A stretch of 6,119 nt of DNA from positions 1-6,119 of the forward strand of contig AWGX01000297.1 of the NCBI GenBank assembly GCA_000495415.1, written 5' to 3'. This document shows positions 1-6,119 of this stretch, in pieces. Both the position numbers and the translations under genes were made by a program. Positions within the stretch are counted from its first letter, which is position 1. Every line of letters starts with the position of its first letter. Below the pieces are notes generated by a model. That model was not told the origin of the DNA, ran no database searches, and saw only the letters and a list, made by a program, of their open reading frames with translations. Origin of the DNA: Smithella sp. ME-1 (GTDB taxonomy: Bacteria > Desulfobacterota > Syntrophia > Syntrophales > Smithellaceae).

Positions 1-70
1 TAAATCGGGATTCGGAATGACATTGTTTATTTGTCTAATTGCCGGAACAATAATATATGATAAATCGTTA

Positions 71-1192
71 CTAATCCAGCCGTTTTTTAAAGCGGAGGAT
101 CGCGCCGGTAAAGACTATCGCTCCTAAAATAGTCAATGCCATAAATTGGGGCCAGAGCACTTCAAATCCAACTCCTTTAAGAAAAATATTCCGGAGAATT
201 ACGAGAAAAAATCTTAGCGGATTCAGATAAGTCAGCCACTGCACCACCTGAGGCATATTGGATATGGGAAAGACAAAACCGCTGAGCATGAAAAACGGCA
301 GAACGAAAAAGAAAGCCGTCATCATCGCCTGCTGTTTGGTTGCCGCTATGGTAGATATAAACAGTCCGATACCCAGTGTGCTCAGCATAAAAAGGCAGGT
401 GGCAATAAAAAGCACCAGAAGACTGCCTTTAAACGGTATTTCAAACCAGTAAATGGCAACAGCAGTAACGGCAAACATCTGAAAAAGAGAAAGAATAATG
501 TAAGGAATCGTTTTGCCGATGATAAATTCATAAGATTTTAAAGGTGTGACAATAAGCTGTTCCATGGTGCCGTCTTCTTTTTCCCTGATGATGGCGATGG
601 AGGTCAGAATGAAAGAGGTAATCATAACCAGAAACGCAACGATCCCGGGAACAAAAAAGTACCTGCTGTTGAGATTGGGGTTATACCATGTTCTGATACG
701 CGCATCTACTTTTCCATAACTCATATTCATCGGATAAAGTTCGCGCAGGGTTTTGCGGTTGAATTTATTCAAAACTGACGCCGTGTATGCCACTCTCATG
801 GAAGCCATGTTACTCATCGAACCATCGACAAGGATCTGGACAGGAGCTGTTTGTCCTCTTCTGATAACGGAGGCAAAATCCTTGTCTATCTTTATACCCA
901 TATCAACCTTCCCCTGGAGCAGCAGTTCGGTCATTTGCCGTTCATCGGTTGTGTTATGCGTGATATGGAAAAGATTGCTTCCTGTAAAATTAACCAGCAG
1001 CGCCCGGCTCTCCTGTGTTTTTGAATAATCCAGAACTGCCATGTGAATATTACTGATATCGTAATTGACGACATAGCCGAAAATAAGCATTTGAATAAAA
1101 GGAAAGATAAACATCAAAGCGCGATTCCGCCTGTCGCTAAAAAGCTGAATGAAGTCCTTGCGCACCAGTTCCCGTATTCGAAGCCAGCTCAT
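71..1192 (-). CDS. ABC-2 type permease, YbhR-like (second permease of the exporter)
   Basis: This is an inner-membrane subunit of an ABC-2 exporter, 373 aa. The sequence shows one N-terminal membrane helix (about residues 24-44), a large soluble loop (about 45-178, expected to be periplasmic), then five more hydrophobic segments (about 179-202, 224-249, 257-283, 290-312 and 345-367). This is the usual topology of the YbhS/YbhR/YhhJ permeases. Family hallmarks are REKEDGTMEQL at 203-213 just after the second helix, GKTIPY near 226 and NPLRFF near 324. The ATG start overlaps the stop of the preceding permease gene as ATGA, and an AGGAAGG ribosome site lies just upstream, so translation is probably coupled. 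It most likely pairs with the 1189-2322 product to form the channel. The similarity of the two suggests an old duplication. The substrate cannot be told from sequence; drugs or other amphipathic compounds are typical of relatives. Confidence 0.93.
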   Translation of the reverse strand: MSWLRIRELVRKDFIQLFSDRRNRALMFIFPFIQMLIFGYVVNYDISNIHMAVLDYSKTQESRALLVNFTGSNLFHITHNTTDERQMTELLLQGKVDMGIKIDKDFASVIRRGQTAPVQILVDGSMSNMASMRVAYTASVLNKFNRKTLRELYPMNMSYGKVDARIRTWYNPNLNSRYFFVPGIVAFLVMITSFILTSIAIIREKEDGTMEQLIVTPLKSYEFIIGKTIPYIILSLFQMFAVTAVAIYWFEIPFKGSLLVLFIATCLFMLSTLGIGLFISTIAATKQQAMMTAFFFVLPFFMLSGFVFPISNMPQVVQWLTYLNPLRFFLVILRNIFLKGVGFEVLWPQFMALTILGAIVFTGAILRFKKRLD

Positions 1193-2322
1193 AATCCTTC
1201 CTTTTTCAGCATTCTATAGTTAAAAAACGTCAGCACCATAAACATTACACAAAGAACCAGCATGCTTGGCCACAGATAGGCAAGACCGAGATTGCGCAGA
1301 TAGATACCCGATAAAATATCTATGAAATATCTTGCCGGAACAATCAGCGTTATATATTGCAAAGCCTCCGGCATGTTAATTACCGGAAAAACGAAATTCG
1401 AAAGAAGCAGCGATGGCAGATAAGTCGTCAGAATGGCAATTTGATTGGCCATCAGTTGCGATTTGGTAAGGTTGGAAATAAGCAAGCCCAGTGATAATGC
1501 AACGCCCAGATAAAGTGAAGCGGCGGTTATTAGCAGCCAGAAATTCCCTTTCATCACTATGCCAAACAGCAGTTGTCCCAGCAAAACAGCTATCAACACG
1601 TTCGTCAGTCCGATAAAGAAATAAGGAATAGCCTTGCCCAATAAAAATTCCGGAGCGAGCACCGGCATGGATTTGATAGTCTCCATGGTGCCATTTTCAT
1701 ATTCCCGGGCAATAATCAGAGACGTAAGCAGTGCGCCTACAATCATAATGATAACGGCTATGATTCCCGGAATGATGAAATTACGGCTTTCCAGATCTTC
1801 GTTGAACCAGATACGCACGCGTCCGTCCACGGGAGGCTTTAATTCCTCGCGGCCCTGCCTGTTGAGAAAATTAATCAAAAGCTTTTGATTGTACTGATCA
1901 ATGAATGTTGTTATGTAGCCCCGGACGATGTTGCCGAAAGTCGGGTCGCTGCCGTCTATGATAACCTGCAGTTGGGTTTCCCGGTCGGCGCCGAGATTTT
2001 TTTTGAAGCCTGAAGGAATGACAATTACCACTTTCGCTTTGTCATGATCAAGATAATCAACGGCATCTCTTGTCCGGTGAAGGTTTCCCGTGACATTAAA
2101 ATAGGAAGACGCGTCCAGTTTCCGGATAAAATCACGACTGAGTTCGGTTTTGTCATGATCGACGAATACTGTTCCCACATTGTCCACATCAAGGCTCAGT
2201 GCATAACCGAACAAAATAATTAGTATCAGCGGAATAGCAAAGGCCAGGTACAGACTGCGGTAGTCCCGAATCAGATGATAGAATTCCTTGCGCACGATGG
2301 CTCTGAGTCTTATGAATCTCAA
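1189..2322 (-). CDS. ABC-2 type permease, YbhS-like (first permease of the exporter)
   Basis: This is an inner-membrane permease of an ABC-2 exporter, 377 aa, normal for the family. Membrane segments are seen at about residues 23-43, 182-205, 229-253, 260-284, 291-313 and 346-368, with a long periplasmic-type domain between the first two. Hallmarks are RKEF at 11-14, REYENGTMETI at 206-216, GKAIPY near 229 and a VPARYF motif near 328. The start is TTG and overlaps the stop of the upstream ATPase gene as TTGA. A GAGGG ribosome site seven bases upstream supports it, and no nearby ATG could give a full N-terminus. It resembles the other permease gene (71-1192) along its whole length, so the two probably form a heterodimeric channel driven by the two ATPases encoded upstream. 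Confidence 0.93.
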   Translation of the reverse strand: MRFIRLRAIVRKEFYHLIRDYRSLYLAFAIPLILIILFGYALSLDVDNVGTVFVDHDKTELSRDFIRKLDASSYFNVTGNLHRTRDAVDYLDHDKAKVVIVIPSGFKKNLGADRETQLQVIIDGSDPTFGNIVRGYITTFIDQYNQKLLINFLNRQGREELKPPVDGRVRIWFNEDLESRNFIIPGIIAVIIMIVGALLTSLIIAREYENGTMETIKSMPVLAPEFLLGKAIPYFFIGLTNVLIAVLLGQLLFGIVMKGNFWLLITAASLYLGVALSLGLLISNLTKSQLMANQIAILTTYLPSLLLSNFVFPVINMPEALQYITLIVPARYFIDILSGIYLRNLGLAYLWPSMLVLCVMFMVLTFFNYRMLKKEGL

Positions 2323-3074
2323 TTGTTATCCCTCGTCATCAATTTTATAAAAGCGTCATTCAAATCGGCATCCGGCTTATCAGGACAAACGTTGGTGATA
2401 ATTTCTGCCGGAGTTCCGGAAGCAACAATACGACCTTCATTAATCATCACAATCTTTTCACAGAAGCGCGCTTCATCCATGTAATGCGTGGTTACAAATA
2501 TAGTCATTCCACCTGCGGCAAGCTGCTTGATAAAAGTCCAGAAATGGCCACGGGTGACTGGGTCAACTCCCGATGTCGGTTCATCCAGAAATAAAATGTC
2601 CGGTTTATGTAAAAGAGAACAGCCCAAAGCCAGACGCTGACGCCATCCCTGGGGAAGTTCTCTTGTTTTACGATCGCGTGCGTCCTGCAGATGCGCCATC
2701 TTCAAAACCCAGTCGATGCGCTCAGGCCACTGCTTCCGGGGAACATTGTATACCCCCAGATAGAATCGCAGATTCTCAAAGGGAGTCAAATCTTCGTAAA
2801 GTGAGAATTTCTGCGACATGTAACCGATGGACTGCTTGATTTCCTCCGCTTCTTTTATTATGTCGTGCCCGGCCACTGTTCCGCCGCCGGATGTAGGTGT
2901 AATTATGCCGCAAAGCATACGGATTGTTGTGGATTTGCCGGAACCATTCGCACCCAGAAATCCGAATATCTCTCCTTTTCTTACTGAAAAAGTGATTTTG
3001 TTGACGGCAACAAACTGGTCGAATTTTTTCTCCAGATTATTAACAGTTATGGAATCAGATCCGGAATGAGTCAT
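2319..3074 (-). CDS. ABC transporter ATPase, equivalent to the C-terminal half of YbhF
   Basis: This is a cytoplasmic nucleotide-binding subunit of the exporter, 251 aa from the chosen ATG. Visible motifs: Walker A GANGSGKST at 41-49, Q-loop in YMSQKF (Q88), Walker B ILFLDEP at 160-166 with the catalytic glutamate, D-loop region SGVDP and the switch histidine in FVTTH (H197). The ABC signature is degenerate: LPQGW at 140-144 instead of LSGGQ, although the following RQRLALG is normal. A longer frame opens at a TTG at 3110. I prefer the ATG at 3074 because it has an AGGA ribosome site eight bases upstream, while the TTG has none well placed and would add 12 residues before the domain. The gene still overlaps the end of the other ATPase gene by 20 bases and its own stop overlaps the permease start. 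Its probable partner is the 3055-3828 product; in E. coli YbhF the two are fused. Confidence 0.93.
   Translation of the reverse strand: MTHSGSDSITVNNLEKKFDQFVAVNKITFSVRKGEIFGFLGANGSGKSTTIRMLCGIITPTSGGGTVAGHDIIKEAEEIKQSIGYMSQKFSLYEDLTPFENLRFYLGVYNVPRKQWPERIDWVLKMAHLQDARDRKTRELPQGWRQRLALGCSLLHKPDILFLDEPTSGVDPVTRGHFWTFIKQLAAGGMTIFVTTHYMDEARFCEKIVMINEGRIVASGTPAEIITNVCPDKPDADLNDAFIKLMTRDNN
2330..2334 (-). promoter_or_regulatory. Ribosome binding site GAGGG supporting the TTG start of the first permease
   Basis: GAGGG is followed by seven bases and then TTG (2322-2320), within the last codons of the second ATPase gene. With the TTGA stop/start overlap this makes a coupled start plausible despite the rare initiation codon. 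Confidence 0.55.
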
Positions 3075-3828
3075 TGGCAATATCCTTATCCACTTCGATG
3101 ATGCGTGCAATTATTGATTGTTCCAGATCGGCGCATTGCCCACGCATTTTTGCCGGTGTCTCCGACGCCAGAATAACAGAGTCGTGCATCAGCATCAGCC
3201 GGTCGCATTTTTCTCCTTCGTCGAGATAGGCCGTGGAGACAAGAATGGTCATGCCTTCTTCTTTCATACCGCCTAAAATATCCCAGAATTCATGACGTGA
3301 TACCGGATCGACACCATTGGTCGGTTCGTCCAGAATTAACAGTTGCGGTTCATGCACCAGTACGCAGGCAAGTCCAAGTTTCTGTTTCATTCCTCCGGAG
3401 AGATTACCGGCCAACCGGTTCGTAAAAGGAAGAAGGTTGGAAAATCCCAAATATTTTTCACGGCGGGTTTTTCTCTGATTGCGTGGTACATCAAAAACAT
3501 CCATAAAAAATTGCATGTTCTCATCGACAGTAAGATCCTGATAGAGACCAAAACGCTGAGGCATGTAACCGATAATGTTTTTGATTTTCTGCTTTTGGGT
3601 TACGACATTGAGACCGTTTACCAGAATTTCGCCATGCGTTGGTTCGATCATGGTGGCAATCATCCTCAGGAGAGTTGATTTGCCCGCGCCATCGGAGCCG
3701 ACCAAACCGAAAATATTGCCTCTCTCAACGTGAAAAGAAACGTCCTTGACCGCTTCAGTGACATCGAAGCGTTTGGTAATGTTTTTGACTTCCACTATGG
3801 GTGAGGAATTTTCAAAAGACACTTCCAT
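3055..3828 (-). CDS. ABC transporter ATPase, equivalent to the N-terminal half of YbhF
   Basis: This is the first of two different cytoplasmic ATPase subunits, 257 aa from the chosen ATG. Motifs: Walker A GSDGAGKST at 44-52, Q-loop YMPQRF (Q91), canonical signature LSGGM at 143-147, Walker B LLILDEP at 163-169 and D-loop NGVDP. The switch (H-loop) histidine is missing: LVSTAYLDE has alanine at residue 200, codon GCC at 3229-3231. The start is uncertain. A GTG at 3843 would overlap the stop of the membrane-fusion gene as GTGA and add five residues, but has no ribosome site. The ATG at 3828 has GAGGG eight bases upstream and is preferred. The C-terminal tail after about residue 225 is typical of ABC-2 drug exporter ATPases. 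It likely forms a heterodimer with the ATPase encoded immediately downstream and drives the two permeases. Confidence 0.92.
   Translation of the reverse strand: MEVSFENSSPIVEVKNITKRFDVTEAVKDVSFHVERGNIFGLVGSDGAGKSTLLRMIATMIEPTHGEILVNGLNVVTQKQKIKNIIGYMPQRFGLYQDLTVDENMQFFMDVFDVPRNQRKTRREKYLGFSNLLPFTNRLAGNLSGGMKQKLGLACVLVHEPQLLILDEPTNGVDPVSRHEFWDILGGMKEEGMTILVSTAYLDEGEKCDRLMLMHDSVILASETPAKMRGQCADLEQSIIARIIEVDKDIANDSFRI
3083..3086 (-). promoter_or_regulatory. Ribosome binding site AGGA favouring the ATG at 3074 for the second ATPase
   Basis: AGGA is followed by eight bases and then ATG (3074-3072), inside the last codons of the first ATPase gene. The competing TTG at 3110 has only a GGA at about eleven bases, so the shorter protein is preferred. 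Confidence 0.6.
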
Positions 3829-3836
3829 CAAGGACA

Positions 3837-3841
3837 CCCTC
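3837..3841 (-). promoter_or_regulatory. Ribosome binding site GAGGG favouring the ATG at 3828 for the first ATPase
   Basis: GAGGG is followed by eight bases and then ATG (3828-3826). It overlaps the stop codon of the membrane-fusion gene and the alternative GTG start at 3843. This supports the ATG, with reinitiation by ribosomes finishing the upstream gene. Confidence 0.55.
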
Positions 3842-4850
3842 ACTTCAGCCAGGCATCTGCGGGCATACCCGCTTTGAGTTCAAAGTCAGGATTCACAATG
3901 GATACTTTGACCAGATATACCAGCTTTACGCGCTCTTTTTTCGTCTGGATTATTTTGGGAGTAAATTCTCCTTCCGGAGAAATAAAAGAAACTGTTCCGG
4001 CGTAAGTTTTACCGGGAAACGTATCTACTTTTACATCTACCTTCTGACCAGGTTTGACTTTGCCGATCTCCGTTTCATCCACAAATATTTTTAAATCAAC
4101 ACGGGACAGATCGGAAATGGTGATGACTTCCCTTCCGGAATTTACGGTTTCGCCCGGTTCAATATTGCGGCTTGTTATTACGCCATCCCTGGGCGATTTT
4201 AATTGCGTGTAAGCCAACTGAATGGATGCTTGACTTAATGATGCGTTCACCGAATTAATTTGCGCCGTGGCGACCTCGATATCCTGTTTGACAGCGTCTA
4301 TCTTGGTTAAATTACCCTGCGCAAGGTTCAGGACCGATTCACTTTCAGCTAATCGCGACCGGGCAACTTCATACGTAAGTTTCATACCATCGCGTTCTTT
4401 TTCTGTAATCACGCCCTTGCTGAATAAATCTTCGAAACGCTTATAATTTTTTTCCGCATCCCTGAGCGTGTCCCGGGTGCTTTGCACATTCGCCTTGGCT
4501 CTGGCAACCTCGGACGGAAGAGTTTTTCTGCTGATCTCCAGCATTGTCTCCAGTTGTTTCTTTGTTTTTTGAGCTCTGTCCAGATTCGCTTTGGCCTGCT
4601 CATAACGTGATTCAAATTCCGCGCGATCAAGTTCAGCAATAATCTGGTCCTTTGTAACGGACTGACCTTCCTGAACATTGACTTTAACAACACGACCCGG
4701 AACCTGGAAGGATAAATTCGCCTGTGTTGTCTCTATTGTACCGGAATAATAAAGTCCCTTTTCACGATTATTTTTCTGTCCGAAATAAACAAGCAGCCCA
4801 ACGGTCACAAAGAGAATTATAAAAACAATAATTATTATTCTTTTTTTCAA
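3840..4850 (-). CDS. HlyD-family membrane-fusion (periplasmic adaptor) protein, YbhG-like
   Basis: This is the adaptor that links the inner-membrane exporter to an outer-membrane channel, 336 aa. Order of parts: a basic start followed by one hydrophobic anchor (about residues 4-24); the first half of a lipoyl/biotinyl-like domain (about 38-74, with QVPGRVVKVNVQEGQSV); a long charged helical hairpin likely to form a coiled coil (about 75-210); the second lipoyl half (about 213-248, LKSPRDGVITSRNIEPGETV); and a beta-barrel region (about 250-336). The stretch EFTPKIIQTKKERVKLVYLVKV near 295-316 is characteristic of YbhG-type adaptors. The start codon is TTG: an in-frame TGA lies two codons upstream, so nothing longer is possible, and GGGAGG sits eight bases before it. 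It lies 79 bases after the regulator gene and is followed within 11 bases by the first ATPase gene. Confidence 0.94.
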   Translation of the reverse strand: MKKRIIIIVFIILFVTVGLLVYFGQKNNREKGLYYSGTIETTQANLSFQVPGRVVKVNVQEGQSVTKDQIIAELDRAEFESRYEQAKANLDRAQKTKKQLETMLEISRKTLPSEVARAKANVQSTRDTLRDAEKNYKRFEDLFSKGVITEKERDGMKLTYEVARSRLAESESVLNLAQGNLTKIDAVKQDIEVATAQINSVNASLSQASIQLAYTQLKSPRDGVITSRNIEPGETVNSGREVITISDLSRVDLKIFVDETEIGKVKPGQKVDVKVDTFPGKTYAGTVSFISPEGEFTPKIIQTKKERVKLVYLVKVSIVNPDFELKAGMPADAWLK

Positions 4851-4858
4851 CGGTCAAA

Positions 4859-4864
4859 CCTCCC
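4859..4864 (-). promoter_or_regulatory. Ribosome binding site GGGAGG that fixes the TTG start of the membrane-fusion gene
   Basis: The minus strand reads GGGAGG, then eight bases, then TTG (4850-4848). The in-frame TGA at 4856-4854 lies between this site and the TTG, so the TTG is the earliest possible start and the site supports it. Confidence 0.75.
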
Positions 4865-4929
4865 TTTTAGCTTTTATCCACGACACAACGTACTTAATAA
4901 AATAGTCCGTATTACCTGTCACCTCTTGT

Positions 4930-5568
4930 TTATCGTTTTATCGCTTTTAGCACCAGCTTAGATACTTCCTCTCCTAAACTACCCTTCAATTTTTTATCAC
5001 GGGCCCTAATCTTAGCAGGTAGCCATGACTGTCTTTCTTTAATTGGCTGCGCCTTTTTATAAAAAAGGATTGTTCCCACTATCATCATATGAATGAGAAA
5101 CGGAGGTACTTCAATAAATACTCTTTTCTTTACTCCTTCGTCGAGAATACCGATAAGAATGGTTAGTACAGCAACAATATCTTCAGTAACAACACGAGGC
5201 AGATGAACTCCGTCCGCAGCTATTTCCCTCATCATTATCGGTGGCCATTCCGGGTTTTTATCTATGGCATCAGCAATGTACATTATATAGGTTTTAAGTT
5301 TTTCTTCCGGATGACCAACTTTAGCCACGGACGCAGCAATATTCTGGGCAGTGTTACCCAGAACCTGATGAATTACATTGGCGTAAAGAGTATCTTTGTC
5401 GCCAATCTGGTAATAGAGAGTCGCTTTATTCACACCGGCTCGCCTGGCAATTTCATCGACATGCGCCCCGTTATAACCATTTTCAGCAAACACAGCCCGT
5501 GCCGCTTTTAAGATTTTATCGGCAGTTTTACCCGGTTTTTCTAAATCAAGTACTTTTTTAATCAACAT
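4930..5568 (-). CDS. TetR/AcrR-family transcriptional repressor (CecR-like position)
   Basis: This is a DNA-binding repressor of 212 aa, normal TetR length. The N-terminal helix-turn-helix domain spans about residues 15-61: TADKILKAARAVFAENGY, then VDEIARRAGVNKATLYYQIGDKD with the recognition helix near 46-54. The rest is a mostly helical ligand-binding and dimerisation domain that includes MMREIAADGVHLP near 112-124, a pattern common in regulators placed beside ABC-2 efflux operons. The C-terminus is lysine-rich. It starts at ATG with a modest AGGG ribosome site (5574-5577) five bases away. It is the first gene of the cluster and is co-oriented with the transporter, as cecR (ybiH) is in E. 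coli. The tandem operator directly upstream suggests that it represses itself and, by read-through, the exporter. The inducer is unknown. Confidence 0.94.
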   Translation of the reverse strand: MLIKKVLDLEKPGKTADKILKAARAVFAENGYNGAHVDEIARRAGVNKATLYYQIGDKDTLYANVIHQVLGNTAQNIAASVAKVGHPEEKLKTYIMYIADAIDKNPEWPPIMMREIAADGVHLPRVVTEDIVAVLTILIGILDEGVKKRVFIEVPPFLIHMMIVGTILFYKKAQPIKERQSWLPAKIRARDKKLKGSLGEEVSKLVLKAIKR

Positions 5569-5584
5569 TAAAACCCTATAGTTA

Positions 5585-5616
5585 TTTAACCGAACGGTTT
5601 AACCGAACGTTTAAAC
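5585..5616. promoter_or_regulatory. Tandem operator, probably the binding site of the adjacent TetR repressor
   Basis: The 12-mer TTTAACCGAACG occurs at 5585-5596 and again, identical, at 5598-5609, a 13-bp period. Each copy starts an inverted repeat: AACCG-AA-CGGTT at 5588-5599 with perfect 5-bp arms, and the weaker AACCG-AA-CGTTT at 5601-5612. A CGGTT-T-AACCG palindrome links the two at 5595-5605, and a GTTTAAAC palindrome closes the block at 5609-5616. The block begins 16 bases upstream of the repressor start codon and lies just downstream of a TTGACA box, the expected place for autorepression. Binding by this particular TetR protein is inferred. Confidence 0.75.
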
Positions 5617-5635
5617 ATTATGCAAAATATGTCAA
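5608..5635 (-). promoter_or_regulatory. Candidate sigma-70 promoter of the repressor-exporter operon
   Basis: On the minus strand a perfect -35 box TTGACA lies at 5635-5630. At 16-bp spacing the -10 would be TAAACG (5613-5608), a poor match that falls inside the second operator copy. A better -10-like hexamer, CATAAT at 5622-5617, lies too close to this -35 and has no good -35 of its own. Either way the start of transcription would fall in or beside the operator, so bound repressor would block RNA polymerase. The exact -10 is uncertain. Confidence 0.5.
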
Positions 5636-5722
5636 GATTTTTTTGTTAGATGGATTTCCTGTCTGTGGGGAAAAACAAACGAATGGAAATAAATAAAATT
5701 ATGCCTTGAAATAAAAAGACCC

Positions 5723-5747
5723 TTTAGAAACGAAAAAAACTTCTAAA
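5723..5747 (-). terminator. Possible weak terminator hairpin after the acyltransferase gene
   Basis: TTTAGAA (5723-5729) and TTCTAAA (5741-5747) form a perfect 7-bp stem around an 11-base loop. It lies 39 bases past the acyltransferase stop and is followed, in the minus-strand direction, by GGGTCTTTTTATTTC. The stem is AT-rich with one G-C pair, so it would be a weak terminator at best. The rest of the 5569-5785 gap shows no further gene. Confidence 0.3.
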
Positions 5748-5785
5748 TATTAAGTCTGCTAATTTATTAATGTTGAAAATTTCTT

Positions 5786-6119
5786 TTATTTTCGTTTCGG
5801 CTTTGATTTTGACTTTGACTTAGGATTTTTCAACAATTTTTGTATTTGCTGGTCTTTTTCCTGCCAGAGTTTCTGCACCCATTTATGCATGGTATCGCGA
5901 AAAGCAGGATCGTTTTCGTAATCACCGTGTAAAAGATTTTGAGGAATCTCTATTGTTCTCATACGCACAGTTACCCGCTTGACTTTTCCACAGAGAAAAT
6001 CCCAGAAGCCTGGAATTCCATCCGGATAAACAATGGTGATATCCAGCATGGAATTAAACTTTTCACCCAGAACGCCCAATGCCAGCGCGAGACCGCCGGA
6101 TTTGGGTCGAAGAAGGAAT
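5786..6119 (-). CDS. Partial PlsC/YihG-like acyltransferase, C-terminal part only (5' end beyond window)
   Basis: Only the last 111 or so codons are present; the frame stays open to the right edge of the window (…FLLRPKSGGLALALGVLGEKFN…). The segment RPKSGGLALALGVLGEKFNSMLDITIVYPDG, followed by FWDFLCGKVKRVTVRMRTIEIP, matches the C-terminal third of YihG-type lysophospholipid acyltransferases, membrane enzymes of the PlsC superfamily that move an acyl chain onto a lysophospholipid. The catalytic HX4D motif and any membrane helices would lie outside the window and cannot be checked. A TTG at 6079 could be mistaken for a start, but the homology continues upstream of it. The protein ends in a lysine/serine-rich tail, NPKSKSKSKPKRK. 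It is co-oriented with the efflux cluster but separated from it by 217 bases that carry the cluster's own operator, so it is probably a separate transcription unit. Confidence 0.82.
   Translation of the reverse strand, partial: FLLRPKSGGLALALGVLGEKFNSMLDITIVYPDGIPGFWDFLCGKVKRVTVRMRTIEIPQNLLHGDYENDPAFRDTMHKWVQKLWQEKDQQIQKLLKNPKSKSKSKPKRK

Noticed and set aside
3075..3110. Extension of the second ATPase to a TTG at 3110, giving a 56-base overlap
   Set aside because: No well-placed ribosome site, a rare start codon and 12 extra residues with no domain match; the ATG at 3074 has AGGA at good spacing.
3343..3678. 111-codon open frame on the plus strand
   Set aside because: It lies wholly inside the first ATPase gene on the other strand, has no recognisable domain and is explained as a shadow.
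3801..4094. 97-codon open frame on the plus strand spanning the ATPase/membrane-fusion junction
   Set aside because: Antisense to two well-supported genes; no ribosome site or domain recognised.
4409..4693. 94-codon open frame on the minus strand inside the membrane-fusion gene
   Set aside because: It is a frame-shifted reading of the coiled-coil region, rich in basic residues and with no support of its own.
5203..5511. 102-codon open frame on the plus strand
   Set aside because: It is antisense to the TetR gene, whose protein is clearly real; no family resemblance.
5585..5616. CRISPR-like or attachment-site repeat
   Set aside because: Two copies of a 12-mer one base apart are far too short and close for CRISPR, and no integrase or mobile element is present; position and symmetry fit an operator.
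1..6119. tRNA, rRNA, insertion sequence or riboswitch
   Set aside because: No cloverleaf, transposase, terminal inverted repeats or known riboswitch core was seen; the gaps between genes are too short for most of these.

Overview
The window comes from a Gram-negative-type bacterium. The evidence is a periplasmic membrane-fusion (HlyD/YbhG-type) protein and a YihG-type lysophospholipid acyltransferase. Base composition is moderate and AT-leaning. A deltaproteobacterium (Syntrophales-like) would fit the style of the genes and operator, but that is a weak guess and nothing here fixes the taxon.

Layout, right to left, all on the minus strand: (1) 5786-6119, the 3' end of a PlsC/YihG-like acyltransferase that enters from beyond the window. 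(2) 5569-5785, a 217-bp intergenic control region with a weak AT-rich hairpin, a perfect TTGACA -35 box and a tandem-repeat operator just upstream of a regulator gene. (3) 4930-5568, a TetR/AcrR-family repressor. (4) 3840-4850, a membrane-fusion protein. (5) 3055-3828 and 2319-3074, two different ABC ATPases. (6) 1189-2322 and 71-1192, two ABC-2 type permeases. Bases 1-70 hold no gene or clear terminator, so the transcript may continue past the left edge.

The order TetR - HlyD - ATPase - ATPase - permease - permease matches the Escherichia coli cecR(ybiH)-ybhG-ybhF-ybhS-ybhR operon, except that the double-ATPase YbhF is here two overlapping genes. The expected machine is an inner-membrane ABC-2 exporter: the two permeases form the channel, the two ATPases form a heterodimer that powers it, and the membrane-fusion protein bridges the periplasm to an outer-membrane channel not encoded in the window. 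The regulator probably represses the whole cluster through the operator. Adjacent transporter genes overlap or nearly abut, which suggests one translationally coupled message.

This is a recognisable efflux operon rather than a new system. The points most worth a second look are the 13-bp-period operator and the way the two ATPases' missing motif residues fall on the same composite ATP site.
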